DNA of 64,000 nt from Halichoerus grypus. Its lineage: Eukaryota; Chordata; Mammalia; Carnivora; Phocidae. The notes below the pieces were generated by a model, which saw nothing but the letters and a program-made list of their open reading frames with translations, searched no databases and was not told the DNA's origin. The stretch is taken from NCBI RefSeq assembly GCF_964656455.1, contig NC_135720.1, positions 111,426,696 to 111,490,695 on the forward strand. The letters are read 5' to 3'. The translations under genes and the position numbers were made by a program. How positions within the stretch are numbered: the first letter of the stretch is position 1; each line of letters starts with the position of its first letter. This document shows positions 42,481-54,199 of the stretch, piece by piece.

Positions 42481-42958
42481 AGCTTTAAAGAGATTTATTA
42501 CCAGGTTAAAGAGTAAAACAGACCATGAGATGATATCCTCGTTCCCCAGAGCTATTTTCCTACCTTTTCTCTTACCGCACACACACAAACACAAAATCGT
42601 TTACGAAATGTTGAAACCAGAAGGAAAGGGACGTCAACAAGGACCTCTGGAAACTTCCTGCCAGTTCTTTCACTTTGGTAAGATGCATTTTGAGGCCTTA
42701 ATTTCTAGAACTGAAAAAGGCATCACAGGCAAATAATTGAAAAAATGGGGGATCAGGTAATCCCGTTTACCTCCATCTTAAACCATCCAGGTAGACGATA
42801 ATTATTTTACTGTAAATTTCTTTTTAATGTACTATTGCATACATTCTCTGAGTGCCTACCTGTGCCAGGCACAGTGCTGGGTGCTAGGGACTCCAAGACA
42901 ATATGACACAACTCTTGTTCTCAAGGTGAACAAGCTGAGCTTTAAAAGACTCCAGGCA

Positions 42959-43065
42959 GGGGCACCTGGCTGGCTCAGCCTGCAGAGTACGTGACTCTCG
43001 ATCTCGGGGGTCGTGAGTTTGAGTCCCTGTTGGGCAGAGAGATTACTTAAAAAAAAATATAAAGG
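42959..43065 (+). mobile_element. Short tRNA-Lys-type SINE
   Basis: GGGGCACCTGGCTGGCTCAG head; flanked by GACTCCAGGCAG / GATTACAGGCAG. Confidence 0.85.
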
Positions 43066-43269
43066 ATTACAGGCAGTTAGGCGAGGGGAACTCAGAAGAC
43101 TGGGAAGGTCTAGATGCAATCATTTTTCAAAAATATAATCTGAGCGAAACAAAATTGATCTTGAGTTGATCATTGTGGAAGCTGGGTTTTGAAACATTAT
43201 TGCTCATTATTACTATTTTGTCTATTTCTTATGTTTGAAATATTCCGTAATAAAAAGTCAAAGACAGGA

Positions 43270-43425
43270 GTGTAATCCGGGAACCATAACCTGTAGAACC
43301 ACCTGGCGGAAACTGGTTGAAATGCAGATTTTCTGGCCCCACCGAATCCTAGTCAGTGTCTCTTGATGGGGCTCAGGAATCTGCATTTTAAACAAGCTCC
43401 TCATGCAAATCCGATGCCTACTGAA
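43270..43425 (+). repeat. MER5A-type hAT fragment
   Basis: 'gaaatgcagattttctggcc', 'gctcaggaatctgcatttta'. Confidence 0.65.
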
Positions 43426-43581
43426 ACTGGAGTTCCTTGGCAGGGGAGACAGTCAGTGCCAAGAGTGGAGGCTTAGGAAAGAAGAAAAACCATTTATCAA
43501 CGAAGAAAAACTGCCCTGGAAACCACTTAATGAGATCAGACAATTTCAGACCTGGAAAGAGGACCATCAAGATCCCGAGGC

Positions 43582-43695
43582 TAGCCCAGAGCATCTCAGA
43601 TTGTAAGGTGCACAGGCATCACCTGGGGATCCTGTTCAAATGCTGTAGGTTGGGGTAGGGCCTGGAATTCTGCACTTCTAGCTAGCTCCCAGGTA
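43582..43695 (+). repeat. Second MER5-type hAT fragment
   Basis: 'gtgcacaggcatcacctggg', 'gcctggaattctgcacttct'. Confidence 0.6.
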
Positions 43696-43699
43696 AAGC

Positions 43700-45000
43700 C
43701 TCGCTGCGGATCTGGGGATCACACATGGATTAGCAAGGATTCATATTTTACAGAGAAGGAAACCGAGGCTCCGAGAGAATAGTACTTGGCCAGAGTTGCA
43801 AGCATCCCAGTGCATCCCTTTGTGCTGCTGTTGGCTAAGGAGGCTGAGCCCATGAAGGAGCCTCTTACCAGCTGGGTATGGGGAGCAGGCTACCTTCCAT
43901 GGGGGTTGCAAACGTGGGCCAGTCCTGGAGCTGAGCTGCAGTACACATTTCTCCTCAGCACCACAGGGGTGCTGTCCTGCCACAGTCTGTTATTTCTTAT
44001 CATCATGACTGTATCTCCCAGGTCTGGGCTCTTGAATTCTTCTTGGAATTCCATGAGACTTCTTGGGTAATCATTAGATCTACTGAATTCATGACCCAGC
44101 GCACTGACATGTGCCAGGATTTTAGCATATTTTCAGTCCAATGCTAGTGCATCGAGCACGTTAGCTCTCCTGAGTTGCAAAGACAATATGGTTTATGATC
44201 TATTACATGTACTCCGTGGTATCAGGATTGGGGAGCATTCTTTGACACAGGAAATCCTGTTTCACACAGTGACTGGTAAACTCAGAAAACTGATTATCCC
44301 AGACCTGGGACAGATTCAAGTATCTTTCCCACTCTCCCCGAAGGACGGATAAGATAGTTTATCATCCTTAACGAAAGGGGATGCTTGGGTGGGGGGTACT
44401 TCCTAACCTTTGAGGTTGAGGTCAGACAGGCTGTTCCTGCCCTCCGTTTCCCTGTCGGTGACAGCTCAGGACAGGGCAAGGCAACTAAAGAACTGAGCTG
44501 GGGGCGTGTTTTCTAATCACTAATTTACAGGTAGTGAAGAACTATAGTAGGATATTTGGACTCAAGAAATTTCTAAACAAAAATGCTACCAGAACCTCCC
44601 TCCGCAGACACAGACACACACGCCCCCATTCTCCGCCTATCCCCTCAAATGAAGCATCTTTTCGTCTGGCCTCCAAACAATTTCTGTTGTAAGGAAATGT
44701 CTCTGGGTTAGAACAGTCTGTGATCTTTCCCGAAGACATGAGCATGTCCTCTTGAAACATCACATGTTACATTTGTATCTCTTCCCCCTGGTCCAAAGCC
44801 ACATTTCCCCTGAGCCTTCTTATCTAGAAACGCTAACTCCGGGACAGATGAATGGTAGGCAGAATCTCCAGCCCTTGCGGTCCCAATCAGAGTGAAGTTT
44901 GAAAGCTTCCCTTAGGATCAGAGTCCAGGGAAAAGTTAATTTTTGGTTCTAGGCATGTGGACTTAGATTTTTGTGCGGGTGAGGAGTGAGGTATTGGAAT
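43700..45000. other. Intergenic, SINE-free, no gene seen
   Basis: Unique DNA with a short MIR-like core at 43,745-43,800; no coding signal. Confidence 0.35.
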
Positions 45001-45320
45001 GAGTAAACTCTTGGGGGTGGGGGGGGCTGGGGCGCCGGGATGGGGGAGGGGCTTAGGGCCTCCCTGGAGCCCCGGGCCTTTAGTAATCTGCTTTGTGAAT
45101 GGAGTTAAAGGGGGCGGGGGATGCGCATACTTGGAATGCCTTTATCTGGGTGGGCTCCTTCTCTCCGGACTTTCAGGATGTGGGAAATGGAAGATGAAAG
45201 AGGCTGCATTTCCAGCCTATCAGGTTACAGTGTGTAAAATGGAGAGGGAAAGGGGGGGGGGTGGAGAGGGAGGAGGGGAGGAGAACGGGGGAAGGCCGCG
45301 TCCAGGGGGGGCCCGGGAAA
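45001..45320. other. G-rich/polypurine tract beside the orphan CpG island
   Basis: Several G-runs (45,015-45,056; 45,251-45,262; 45,267-45,310) with G-quadruplex potential; purine-only for long stretches. Confidence 0.6.
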
Positions 45321-45559
45321 CCCAGTTTGGGAACTGGCTGGGGAGAGTGAGAAAGAAAGAGCCGGGGCGTGCAGAACACGTTTCACATCACCTCAGAGCT
45401 GTGGAATTTCCTCTCTTCTGGGGGGAGGCCTGTGAAGATGAAGTTGGTTGAAGGTTAGTCGGTGATGAATAATAGCCCAAAGGCGTCTGATTGAGGGTGT
45501 TACCAAGTGACTGGTGTTTACAAGCAGAGATTCGGGGGTGGGGAAGGGAGGTGAGAGCC

Positions 45560-45910
45560 GGGGCCATCTTCGGTCCGAGGTGGTAAGCTAAGGCTGTGCC
45601 CCGAGGATGGAGTCCATGTATGGGTTTTATTTGGGTCTGACCCCTGTGGTATGCGGAGCCCGAAGTGCGGGCCGAGGAGGGGCGCGAGAGGAATGGGACG
45701 GTAATCAAGGCGGGAGAACCTCCTCTGTGGCTGAGGGATCCGGGGCCCGGCGGGCACGAGCTGGGTTCTGCTTTGTGTCTCGGGCGTCCCCGGGGCGGTC
45801 CCTGCGGCTCGGTGCCTGTTCCAGTCGGGCCACGTGCCCCACGCCACTCAGCTGTCGCCGCCCCGCGCTCCGAGGCCTTACCTCCCAAGAGCTGTGCTCT
45901 TTCCTTCCCT
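45560..45910. promoter_or_regulatory. Orphan CpG island about 22 kb upstream of PIM1
   Basis: From 45,661 to 45,900 I count about 30 CpG in 240 bp at roughly 70% G+C, so CpG is not depleted. No protein-coding gene is visible beside it. It holds a CACGTG E-box (about 45,831) and GC boxes. It may be the promoter of a non-coding RNA or a distal element of PIM1. Confidence 0.7.
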
Positions 45911-45914
45911 TCTA

Positions 45915-46740
45915 CCCAGGCCGGTGTCCTTCCTCGTGGTCTTAAGAGAAAGAGAGCGCCCTCCTCAAAACCTCCACCCCAGTGTGAAAGTGTGCCAAGC
46001 AGGGTGAGTGGTTGGAAGGGCCAGGGACAGCTCCTTTGGGGAAGACTCTAGATAGTGGAGGACCCTCGGGTCACGTTCTGGCAGACAGGCATAAAGCACA
46101 GGGCTCGGGAACACGGAAGCAAGCAATGGGGAAAGCGTGTTCAGAGAAAAGGAGTATTTATTACACCCTGATACCAACCATAATCAGGCAAACGTATTGT
46201 TCTAGTGATAGGATGGGTAGGGAGTTATTAGATGGCGTATAAATCACCCCCATACAACAGATGACAAAAATATTGCTTGTTTGGGAAAAATTAGAATACA
46301 ATAAAATACACTTGTCACAAACCATACCAAGCTTCATTTCATCTTTTTTCTCTTGTTTCAGAAAGCTGTTTCGGATTTTGCAGTCTATCAGGGTCATCAT
46401 TTTCGAACATCTATTAGTGCCATATTGTAGTCGAGTGAGAGGTTCAGTTAATAAAGATTTCTGGTTGATAGATTACTAAAGCAAGCAGCCTTTTGCACTA
46501 TCTTCTTTGAATTGCTACTGAGCCATAGAACAATACACTCAGTCCCTTTTTTATCATTTTACAAACCAAACACATTCTCCCTCTCCTTTCTCTCTTTTCC
46601 AAACACCTTCCCCCAACAGTTTTGGAAAATAAATACAGTGTTTCTTCCTCTGTTTTATCTGCTCTCTGGCTACCTCTCCAAGGAGAGCTGTAGCCTTGAC
46701 CCTTGCCAGACTAAGCCCAGCTTCCCTAATCTACACTGGT
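45915..46740. other. Intergenic, no gene seen
   Basis: Unique DNA following the CpG island, becoming AT-rich. Confidence 0.4.
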
Positions 46741-46742
46741 CC

Positions 46743-46841
46743 TTTTTTTTTAAGTAATCTCTACACCCAGCTGGGGACTCGAACTCACAACCCTGAGATC
46801 AAGAGTCACCTGCTCCGCCGACTGAGCCAGCCAGGCACTCC
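46743..46841 (-). mobile_element. Short tRNA-Lys-type SINE
   Basis: Complement of the unit, head GAGCCAGCCAGGCACTCC. Confidence 0.82.
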
Positions 46842-47189
46842 TATGCTGTTCTTTCCTGAACCCACAGTCATTTTCTAAGTTTGACTTTTTTTTTTTTTGA
46901 AAGGTTTATTAAATTTGGGATGGAAACTATTATTTGAACTGGTCCGTCTGGATTTCTTAGTGGTTTCCTAAGAACAGGAAAGGGTGCTAACTCAAGTGAT
47001 ATTTCTGTTGGGCCCGAGGAAAATAAGCCAACAGCATGTTTTTCTATTCTTTGTTGACATGAAAATTAGTTTTTGAAAGCCCTATAGTCAGCTTAGTCCA
47101 TCATAACCTGCTGTTGACCTTAGTGGAGGATCTAAGGACTCGAATGTTAAAATTAGAACTGACTTTGCGTACTGGCCCTATTTACCAGC

Positions 47190-47400
47190 TGTGCACCTTA
47201 TTTTTATTTAACTAACACTTATACAGCATTTACTATGTGCCAAGCACTGTTCTAAGCGTTTTACAAATATTTGCGTGGCTAATCCTCAGAGTATTCTTAT
47301 TATTATGTAACACTATTATGAAGTAGCGTTATTGTTGTCCTCGCTTTACAGGTGAGGAATCTGAGAGGTGGAGATGTGATGAGCGTGAGTTTAAGCTTGC
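47190..47400 (+). repeat. MIR element
   Basis: 'ttactatgtgccaagcactg', 'cgctttacaggtgaggaatc'. Confidence 0.75.
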
Positions 47401-47409
47401 TTCCCTAGC

Positions 47410-48855
47410 ACATCCCCTGTTAGGTGGGAGACGGAGCTCTGTTTCCACATCCACCACCACACTACCTTGGACAAGTCACTCGGCAGTGCTGGGGCCCTGG
47501 GAGGCGTGGGAAACTGCAGGGCAGGGAAGACGGGCATTTCCACACACATGAAAACCCAAAGAGCAAAGCCAGAGGGAGGGGAGATTTCGAGGGCTACTCT
47601 TCCCGCCCCCATCCCCATGTAGAGCAGCATACCTTCTTATAATTCAATCCACAGCCTCAGTCCTGTACCATTTCCGTTTCCTTGAACTGCATCTAGACAT
47701 GATTCTGGTCCCCACCAGCTTCTGACCTCATTACTCATTCTGTTTACGGCTTGGCCTCACCCTTCAGACTGCCCTGATTTCCCAGATAGGAATTTGGCTG
47801 CCCTCATTGACTATGATTCAGATTTTTGCCCAGCCACATTGCGCTAAAGCCCTCCTGGGTACACAGCCCTCTAGTCAGACTGATACCCAGACCCCCCTCC
47901 TCCTTCCTTCCCTGAGACCCCTGTCTTGGGTGAGGCAGGGCTCTATGAATATATCCCGCTCCAGAGAGTTCGGGCAGGGTCACAGAGAACCTTGAATGAA
48001 ATTGGGGGGGGAAGCCATCAAAGGATTTGGATGGAGTTGGGGGGGGTTGGATAAGGTGATGAAGGAGGCTTTTGTGGAAGATGCAGTTGTGCAGAATAGG
48101 TTGGAGGAAGGTTGAGGCTCTGGACGCAGGGGTACAAATGACAGACTAGGAAGGGCTGAGGTGAGGTGCCCAGTCAAAACAGGGAGGGAGAAACACGTGT
48201 GGGAGACAGAAGAAAGATCTCACAACACTTGGTCGTTGGCCGGATTTGAAGGGCAGGAGGGTGCGGAGGGTCGCGCACTGTGATTCTCTATTTCTTACCT
48301 GAAGCCTCTGGGAAGCTGATAGGCTAGCAGTGAGAAACTAGAAGGACTAGAGTAGTGTCTGGTAACTAGGTAGAGGCTCAAGAAATGTTTACAGAATGTG
48401 GTATATTTATGTCGACTCTCTAGGTCTTGTCATTAAAATATTAATAGCCTGTGGAAATATAAAACCAAGAGCCTTGAACGCCTTTGTCTTAAGGGTAAGA
48501 GGAAAGATGCAGGAAGAGGCTGCCAGGGCTCACCTGTTGGGGACACTGTGAGAGTGTACTGAGAGGGAATGAGGAACCCCGAAGAAAAACCTCACCCGGA
48601 ACATCCCTGGGCCAGAAGCGGAGGATGGGGGATACCAGGGGGGAGGGAGAACTCGGGAGAACTTGGGAGAACTCGGGTTGACTGCAGACTGGATTGGAGG
48701 GGGCAGCCTCCAGTCAATCACTGAGGCAGAAGTCTGTGTTTGGGGGCACCCACGGTGCCCAAGAAGGAGAACCACACTCAGCATTGGGTGAGCACGGTGA
48801 GGCACTCTGAGCAGGCTGGCTGTTTTCATTGTCTTTCCAGGGCTGTTCTTTACAT
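47410..48855. other. Intergenic, no gene seen
   Basis: L2-like text at about 47,950-48,190; the rest is unassigned. Confidence 0.4.
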
Positions 48856-48859
48856 TTGT

Positions 48860-49354
48860 TACTTAAAAATATATATATATATTTTTTAAAAGTAGGCTCC
48901 ACACCCAGCGTGGAGCCCAACACGGGCTTGAACTCACAACCCTGAGATCAAGACTGATCTGAGATCAAGAGTCAGATGCATGCGGCGTCTGGGTGGCTCA
49001 GTCAGTTAAGCCTCCAACTCTTGGTTTCAGCTCAAGTCAGGATCTCAGGGTCTTGAGATCAAGCCCCGCATCAGGCTCCCTTCTCAGCGGTGAGTCTGCT
49101 TCCTCCTCTCTCCCTCTGCCCCTCCCCCTGCTCATTATTTCTCTCTCTCAAATAAATACATCTTTTTTTTAAAAAAGGTTTTATTTATTTATTTGACAGA
49201 GAGAGAGGGGGGGAGCATGAGCAGGGGGAGTGGGAGAGGGAGAAGCAGGCTTCCCGCTGAGTGGGGAGCCCAATGCGGGGCTCGATCCCAGGGCCCTCAG
49301 ATCATGACCTGAGCCGAAGGAAGAGGCTTAACGACGGAGCCACCCAGGTGCCCT
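48860..49354. mobile_element. Composite of three SINEs in mixed orientation
   Basis: A short reverse SINE (about 48,882-48,976) with an internal duplication of GATCTGAGATCAAGA, a forward CAN-SINE (48,982-49,162) and a reverse CAN-SINE (49,163-49,354) tail to tail. The whole cluster is bounded by CTGTTC(T/C)TTACATTT (48,842 and 49,355). The head of the short SINE is missing. Confidence 0.82.
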
Positions 49355-49364
49355 GTTCCTTACA

Positions 49365-51350
49365 TTTGAAGTAGAGAACTAGTCTGTGGTCCCTTCCAAT
49401 TCTAGAGAAATCCACTGCTATCTTATTACTCAGTTATTTCAACCTCCTCCTCCTCCTTGACGTCACTTCCCATTCCATCTACTGGTTCCTTGTGGTCGGC
49501 CCACTTAATCCTCTCTCTCACCCGTAACTTTTATCATCTCTCTCTTCTCCTTGGAAACTTAGGCCACAATTGAAAACAGTCTCCCCAAAAGGGAAAACCC
49601 TAAAAACGAATTTAAAAAAATTTGTTTCTGTGCCCATGTTTGAACCATATATATACATGTTTTCCCATGTCTCATCTTTAACTCTGGATTATGACTTGTA
49701 GGGGGCCGAGGACCGTGTCAGGCTTGGAGAAGGTGTTTTGTCATGACTACGGCAGGCCGTCCCTACAGATCCCAGTTTGACTGATGGAGAGGGGAGTCCC
49801 AGCAGCCACGATTTATTTTTCCAGTTCTGGGTGCTGTGTTCATTGCTGTGTATCTGTGTCCCTGAACCCTGAGGGCGACCCTGTCAATTACATGTGCTTC
49901 TTACCCCATTGGACAGATGAGGAAGTGAAGACTCAGGGATTAAGTGATTTGTCCAGTTCTCGCTGCGTGTCTTGGTTCCAAGCTGACATTTTTTTGAGCA
50001 CTTAAACATGTCAGGCCCTGTAGCAGAGCTTCACATTGAATCCTCAGCAAAGCCCTGGGAGGTTAAGTATTCTTCACCTCACTTTCCAGGTCAGGAAGCC
50101 GGCTCAGAGAGGCTCAGTCACTTGCAAAGGTCTCCCTCCTAGGAAGCCATGGGAGCAGGCTGTCATCCCGAGTCGCGGGGCTCCTACTCTTTGCTCTTTG
50201 AGCACAGCATTTAGTTATTAAAATACCCCCAGGAACTTCTGTGCCAAATTTGTTTTAGCCTGGAAGCAATCCCGGGGAAGGCCCCTCAGGCCGGCATTGT
50301 GTCCGGGTTGCAGGGTGCGCCCCGACTGCGGGAGAGGGCCGGGAGGATGGATCGGTTCATGTCTGTGAAGGGCAGAAGCAGCGAAGCGGCGTCAGGACTG
50401 CCTCTGTGCGTGCCCTGGAAATGCAAACAGCTCTCGGCTTGGCTTCCACTGCTGGCCCGGCCTGGGTGGCTGGTGGGAAGCCTGCTGGAAGGGAAGCCCC
50501 ATCCGAGGGAGCAGCCACGGGACCCTGGAGCAGTGGCTTCCCCCTCTTTGACCTTTAACTTGAGCTGATGAATTGGCAGCAACTGGATGACATCAGGGAG
50601 ACATTTTCTTTTTCTGTGAGCTCAGAGCTTCCATTTAAAAATTCCTCAGTCACAAGACAGAGGCTGCCGGAGCCCAGGCACACTTGTGGCGACAGCAGGT
50701 GATGTGCACTTGCTCCAAGAGCTCCAGCAGTCTGCGTAATCCCAGGGATTCCGGGCAGCTTGGGGATGGCCATGTAAGGGGTGATCGCTGGCCTTATTTA
50801 TCCCCACTGTGCTGCCAGCGCTTAGCCCTGCAGGGACCGGATCACAGCGGCTGGGCACCCTGGGCAGGCGCCCAGCAGCCGTCAGCATTCAGCACTTTCT
50901 TCTGTGGGACCACTCTCTTCTTGTCCTTACCCCCGGTGAAAACTAGCACTCGGTTAAACTTAAGCTCAAAAGGTATCCAAACATGTCTTTTCTTGACTTT
51001 TTGTGTGTGAGATGGGTGTGTGGGGGGAGGTGGGGGGCAGGGAGTGAGGAATCCAACGTCTACACTTGAGAGTGGTAGAAAGAATGATTATTTTAATACA
51101 GCAAAAGTCAGTTGGAGGGAACTTTGGTCTCTAAATACTGCAAACCTCTCATCTTACAGAGGAGGAAACTGCAGGCTCGGAAAGGGAAAGTGACTTGCCC
51201 AAAGCCTCACAGGAGCACGTTAGTGGCAAAGGCAGGACTAGAACGATGACCTGGGGCAAGTCTGTCTTTCACTCTGGGCCTCAGTTCCCTCACTGATAAA
51301 ATGGTGTGGTGGGACTTAATGATGTCCAAGATTTCCCTCAAGAACTTGAA
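49365..51350. other. Intergenic with MIR pieces, no gene
   Basis: MIR-like cores at 49,880-49,960, 49,995-50,120 and 51,130-51,310; the last is clearest ('ttacagaggaggaaactgca'). No SINE and no coding signal. Confidence 0.5.
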
Positions 51351-51355
51351 ATGTA

Positions 51356-51523
51356 GGGCGCCTGGGTGGCTCTGTCAGTTAAGTGTCTGCCTTCGGCTCA
51401 GGTCATGGCCCTGGAGTCCCTAGATCGAGACGCATGGGGCTCCCTGCTCAGCGGGGAGTCTGCTTCTCCTTCTGCCCCTCACCCCACTCTCAAATAAATC
51501 AATCAAAATCTTAAAAAAAAAAA
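51356..51523 (+). mobile_element. CAN-SINE, somewhat shortened
   Basis: GGGCGCCTGGGTGGCTCTGT head; CT-rich part reduced. Flanks ACTTGAAATG / AAGTTAAAATG. Confidence 0.88.
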
Positions 51524-51877
51524 AAGAAGTTAAAATGCAAAATCATAACTGAGTGACCCTCCCAGGCTCCCTGTGGGATCCTAGTGGATCTAGTAGAGCA
51601 GGGCAAGGCAAGACACTTGGCTAGGAAGGTGGGGGCCGTTAGATGAACAGGTAACACCCAGACTTTGTGATAGATGTCTTCATCACCTTTGACACCCACC
51701 TCTTCACTTCAGTCCTTCCCCTCCCCCTTGTCTTGGAGACTGACATTTATCCTAGAGCAGCCATCCTCCCCTTTCTCTTCCTTCCCAAACCACAGGCATA
51801 CACATTCCCTAATTTCTGCTTATTTACTGGGCCACCATTACCTCGGCTGTATGTCTGTAGCTTTCCACTACCTTTTA

Positions 51878-52077
51878 TTTTTTATTTTTTTAAATTTTAT
51901 TTATTTATTTGACAGAGAGAGACACAGCGAGAGAGGGAACACAAGCAGGGGGAGTGGGAGAGGGAGAAGCAGGCTTCCCGCTGAGTAGGGAGCCCGATGC
52001 GGGGCTCAATCCCAGGACCCTGGGATCATGACCTGAGCCGAAGGCAGACGCTTAACGACTGAGCCACCCAGGTGCCC
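51878..52077 (-). mobile_element. CAN-SINE, young
   Basis: Perfect 17-bp duplication CTTTCCACTACCTTTTA (51861-51877 and 52078-52094). Confidence 0.96.
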
Positions 52078-52201
52078 CTTTCCACTACCTTTTAATAAGG
52101 AATCACTCACTACGTGCAGGTTACATTGTCACATTTAATCCTCCTACCTCCATCCTCTGATTTAGGTTATCATCCCCACTATGTAGATGAAAAAAGCCAA
52201 G

Positions 52202-52400
52202 GGGCGCCTGGGTGGCTCAGTCAGTTAAGCGACTGCCTTCGGCTCAGGTCATGATCCCGGAGTCCTGGGATCGAGTCCGACATCGGGCTCCCGGCTCAGT
52301 GGGGAGCCTGCTTCTCCCTCTGACCCTCTCCCCTCTCATGCTGTTTCTCTCTCGCTCGCTCTCTAATAAATAAATAAATAAAATCTTAAAAAAAAAAAAA
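52202..52400 (+). mobile_element. CAN-SINE
   Basis: Target AGATGAAAAAAGCCAAG / AGATGAAGAAAGCCAAG (52185-52201 and 52401-52417). Head-to-head with the preceding copy. Confidence 0.94.
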
Positions 52401-52501
52401 AGATGAAGAAAGCCAAGGCTCAGAAATTTACATACCTGCATATTCCCACAGCGAGTAAGTGGTAAATTCCTAAAGTGACTGAAATCTAACTGGATCATTT
52501 C

Positions 52502-52903
52502 TTTTTTAAGATTTATTTATTTAGGGGCGCCTGGGTGGCTCTGTTGATTAAGCGACTGCCTTCAGCTCAGGTCATGATCCTGGAGTCCCGGGATCGAGTC
52601 CTGCATTGGGCTCCCTGCTCAGCAGGGAGTCTGCTTCTCCCTCTGACCCTCCCCCCTCTCATGCTCTCTCTCTCTCTCTATCTCATTCTCTCTCTCAAAT
52701 AAAAAAATAAAATCTTAAAAAAAAAGATTTATTTATTTATTTGTCAGAGAGAGAAAGCACAAGCGGGGGGAAGGGCAGAGGCAGAGGGAGAAGCAGGCTC
52801 CCCGCTGAGCAAGGAGACACATGGGAGACTCGATTCCAGGATCCTGGGATCATGACCTGAGCCAAAGGCAGACACTTAACTGACTGAGCCACCCAGGCGT
52901 CCC
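52502..52903 (-). mobile_element. CAN-SINE split by a forward CAN-SINE
   Basis: Reverse copy whose tail was the target of the inner element. Outer flanks resemble AACT(GG)ATCATTTCTT. Confidence 0.9.
52524..52723 (+). mobile_element. CAN-SINE nested in a SINE tail
   Basis: Target AAGATTTATTTATTTA duplicated at 52508-52523 and 52724-52739. Confidence 0.94.
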
Positions 52904-54020
52904 ATAACTAATCATTTCTTATATCACCTCTCCAGTATTACTGCCCTGTGTTAGGTCTCTAGCAGCCCTGAAGTTCTGGCTGGGGCCCGTTAAGTTCACT
53001 TGGATGTCACAGGTGCTAATGAGCTGGAGGTCACCGGCTTTATTTCTGTGAGGACCCAGTATCTTTGTCCTATTGCAAGACCACAGATCTGATGTCCCCT
53101 TGAATTTGATGAATACTTGGAATTAGGGAGAAGAACCAGGATCGTTTGTGTCTTTCGTGACTACTGGACAAAAATGGAGAGTGATCACTTATCACCTGGT
53201 TCCTCTGAGCTTCCTAGGAGCTAAAGAGAATGCCAGCCTGCCAAGCTGTCAGTGTTGATAAACTACGTTCTACAGATCGATTTGCAGACATTTCCTCTAG
53301 TAGCAGCTTGGGCTACTAATGTGTAACTGAATTCTGTCGTTTGGGGACGAGACTATCTTCCGGCCACCCTGAGTTGTGCTCCTTGTGGCATCTCCAGCTG
53401 GTCAGCAGGTCACACAAGGTGGGGTGGAGGCAACAGCTGAAGATGCAGTTAATACCCTCCTAGGTCCCAGGGAGCCTCTAGGAGCAGCAGTTCCCTCCAA
53501 CAGGTGTCGGCAGGGGTCTGACGGTGGAGAGACTAGGTGGGTGGGATTTGGTGTGAAACCATGCAACTTACAGCCACTTCTTTGTTCTTTGTGCGTTCCT
53601 TCCACAGATACTTTCGGAGCACCCATATGGGCGAGTTAGATCTGGGACTGTGTTGGACACTGAGAATTCCAAAGCTAATAATAGGGTTAGAGGTTAATAT
53701 TCTAACTCTGGAGACCAACATTTAAGCAAGCCATTATTAATACAAAATGAGAAGTGCCATCATGGAGCTATGGTCCCTTAATGGAGGAAGGAATTCCTTC
53801 TGCCTGGCTCGGAGTGAGGGGCTGGTCTGGGAAGGTGTCCTTTGAACAGAGATAGGAGGAGGGGAGAGTACATTCCAAACCCAGAGAGGAGCTGGGGCAA
53901 AGGTACAAAGCCTGAGTGAGCACAGCCTGATCAGGGAACTTGGGAGTCCAGCATGTTCCACAGAGAGCAGGCTTGTTTTTTCCTGCAAACAACTTTTGCA
54001 GGTGTCCGTCTATATCATCA
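52904..54020. other. Intergenic, SINE-free, no gene seen
   Basis: L2-like text at 53,750-53,950; otherwise unassigned. Confidence 0.4.
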
Positions 54021-54029
54021 TCATCATCA

Positions 54030-54190
54030 AACCTAACATTTGTAGAATTTACTGTATGCCAGGCAGTCTGCTAAGTGCTTTACTCACATCTCCTATTTTA
54101 ATACAACAACCCATTTTATAGGTGAGGAAGCTGAGGCTGAGGAAGCCATGAAGAGACTAGCCCAGGTTAGGAAATGCCTGCGCTCTTTTA
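54030..54190 (+). repeat. MIR element
   Basis: 'tactgtatgccaggcagtct', 'cattttataggtgaggaagc'. Confidence 0.75.
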
Positions 54191-54199
54191 ACCACTGCA

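Noticed and set aside
45388..45945. Overlapping ORFs of 109-166 codons over the orphan CpG island
   Set aside because: Overlap on both strands, low complexity, explained by high G+C. A non-coding transcript start is still possible.
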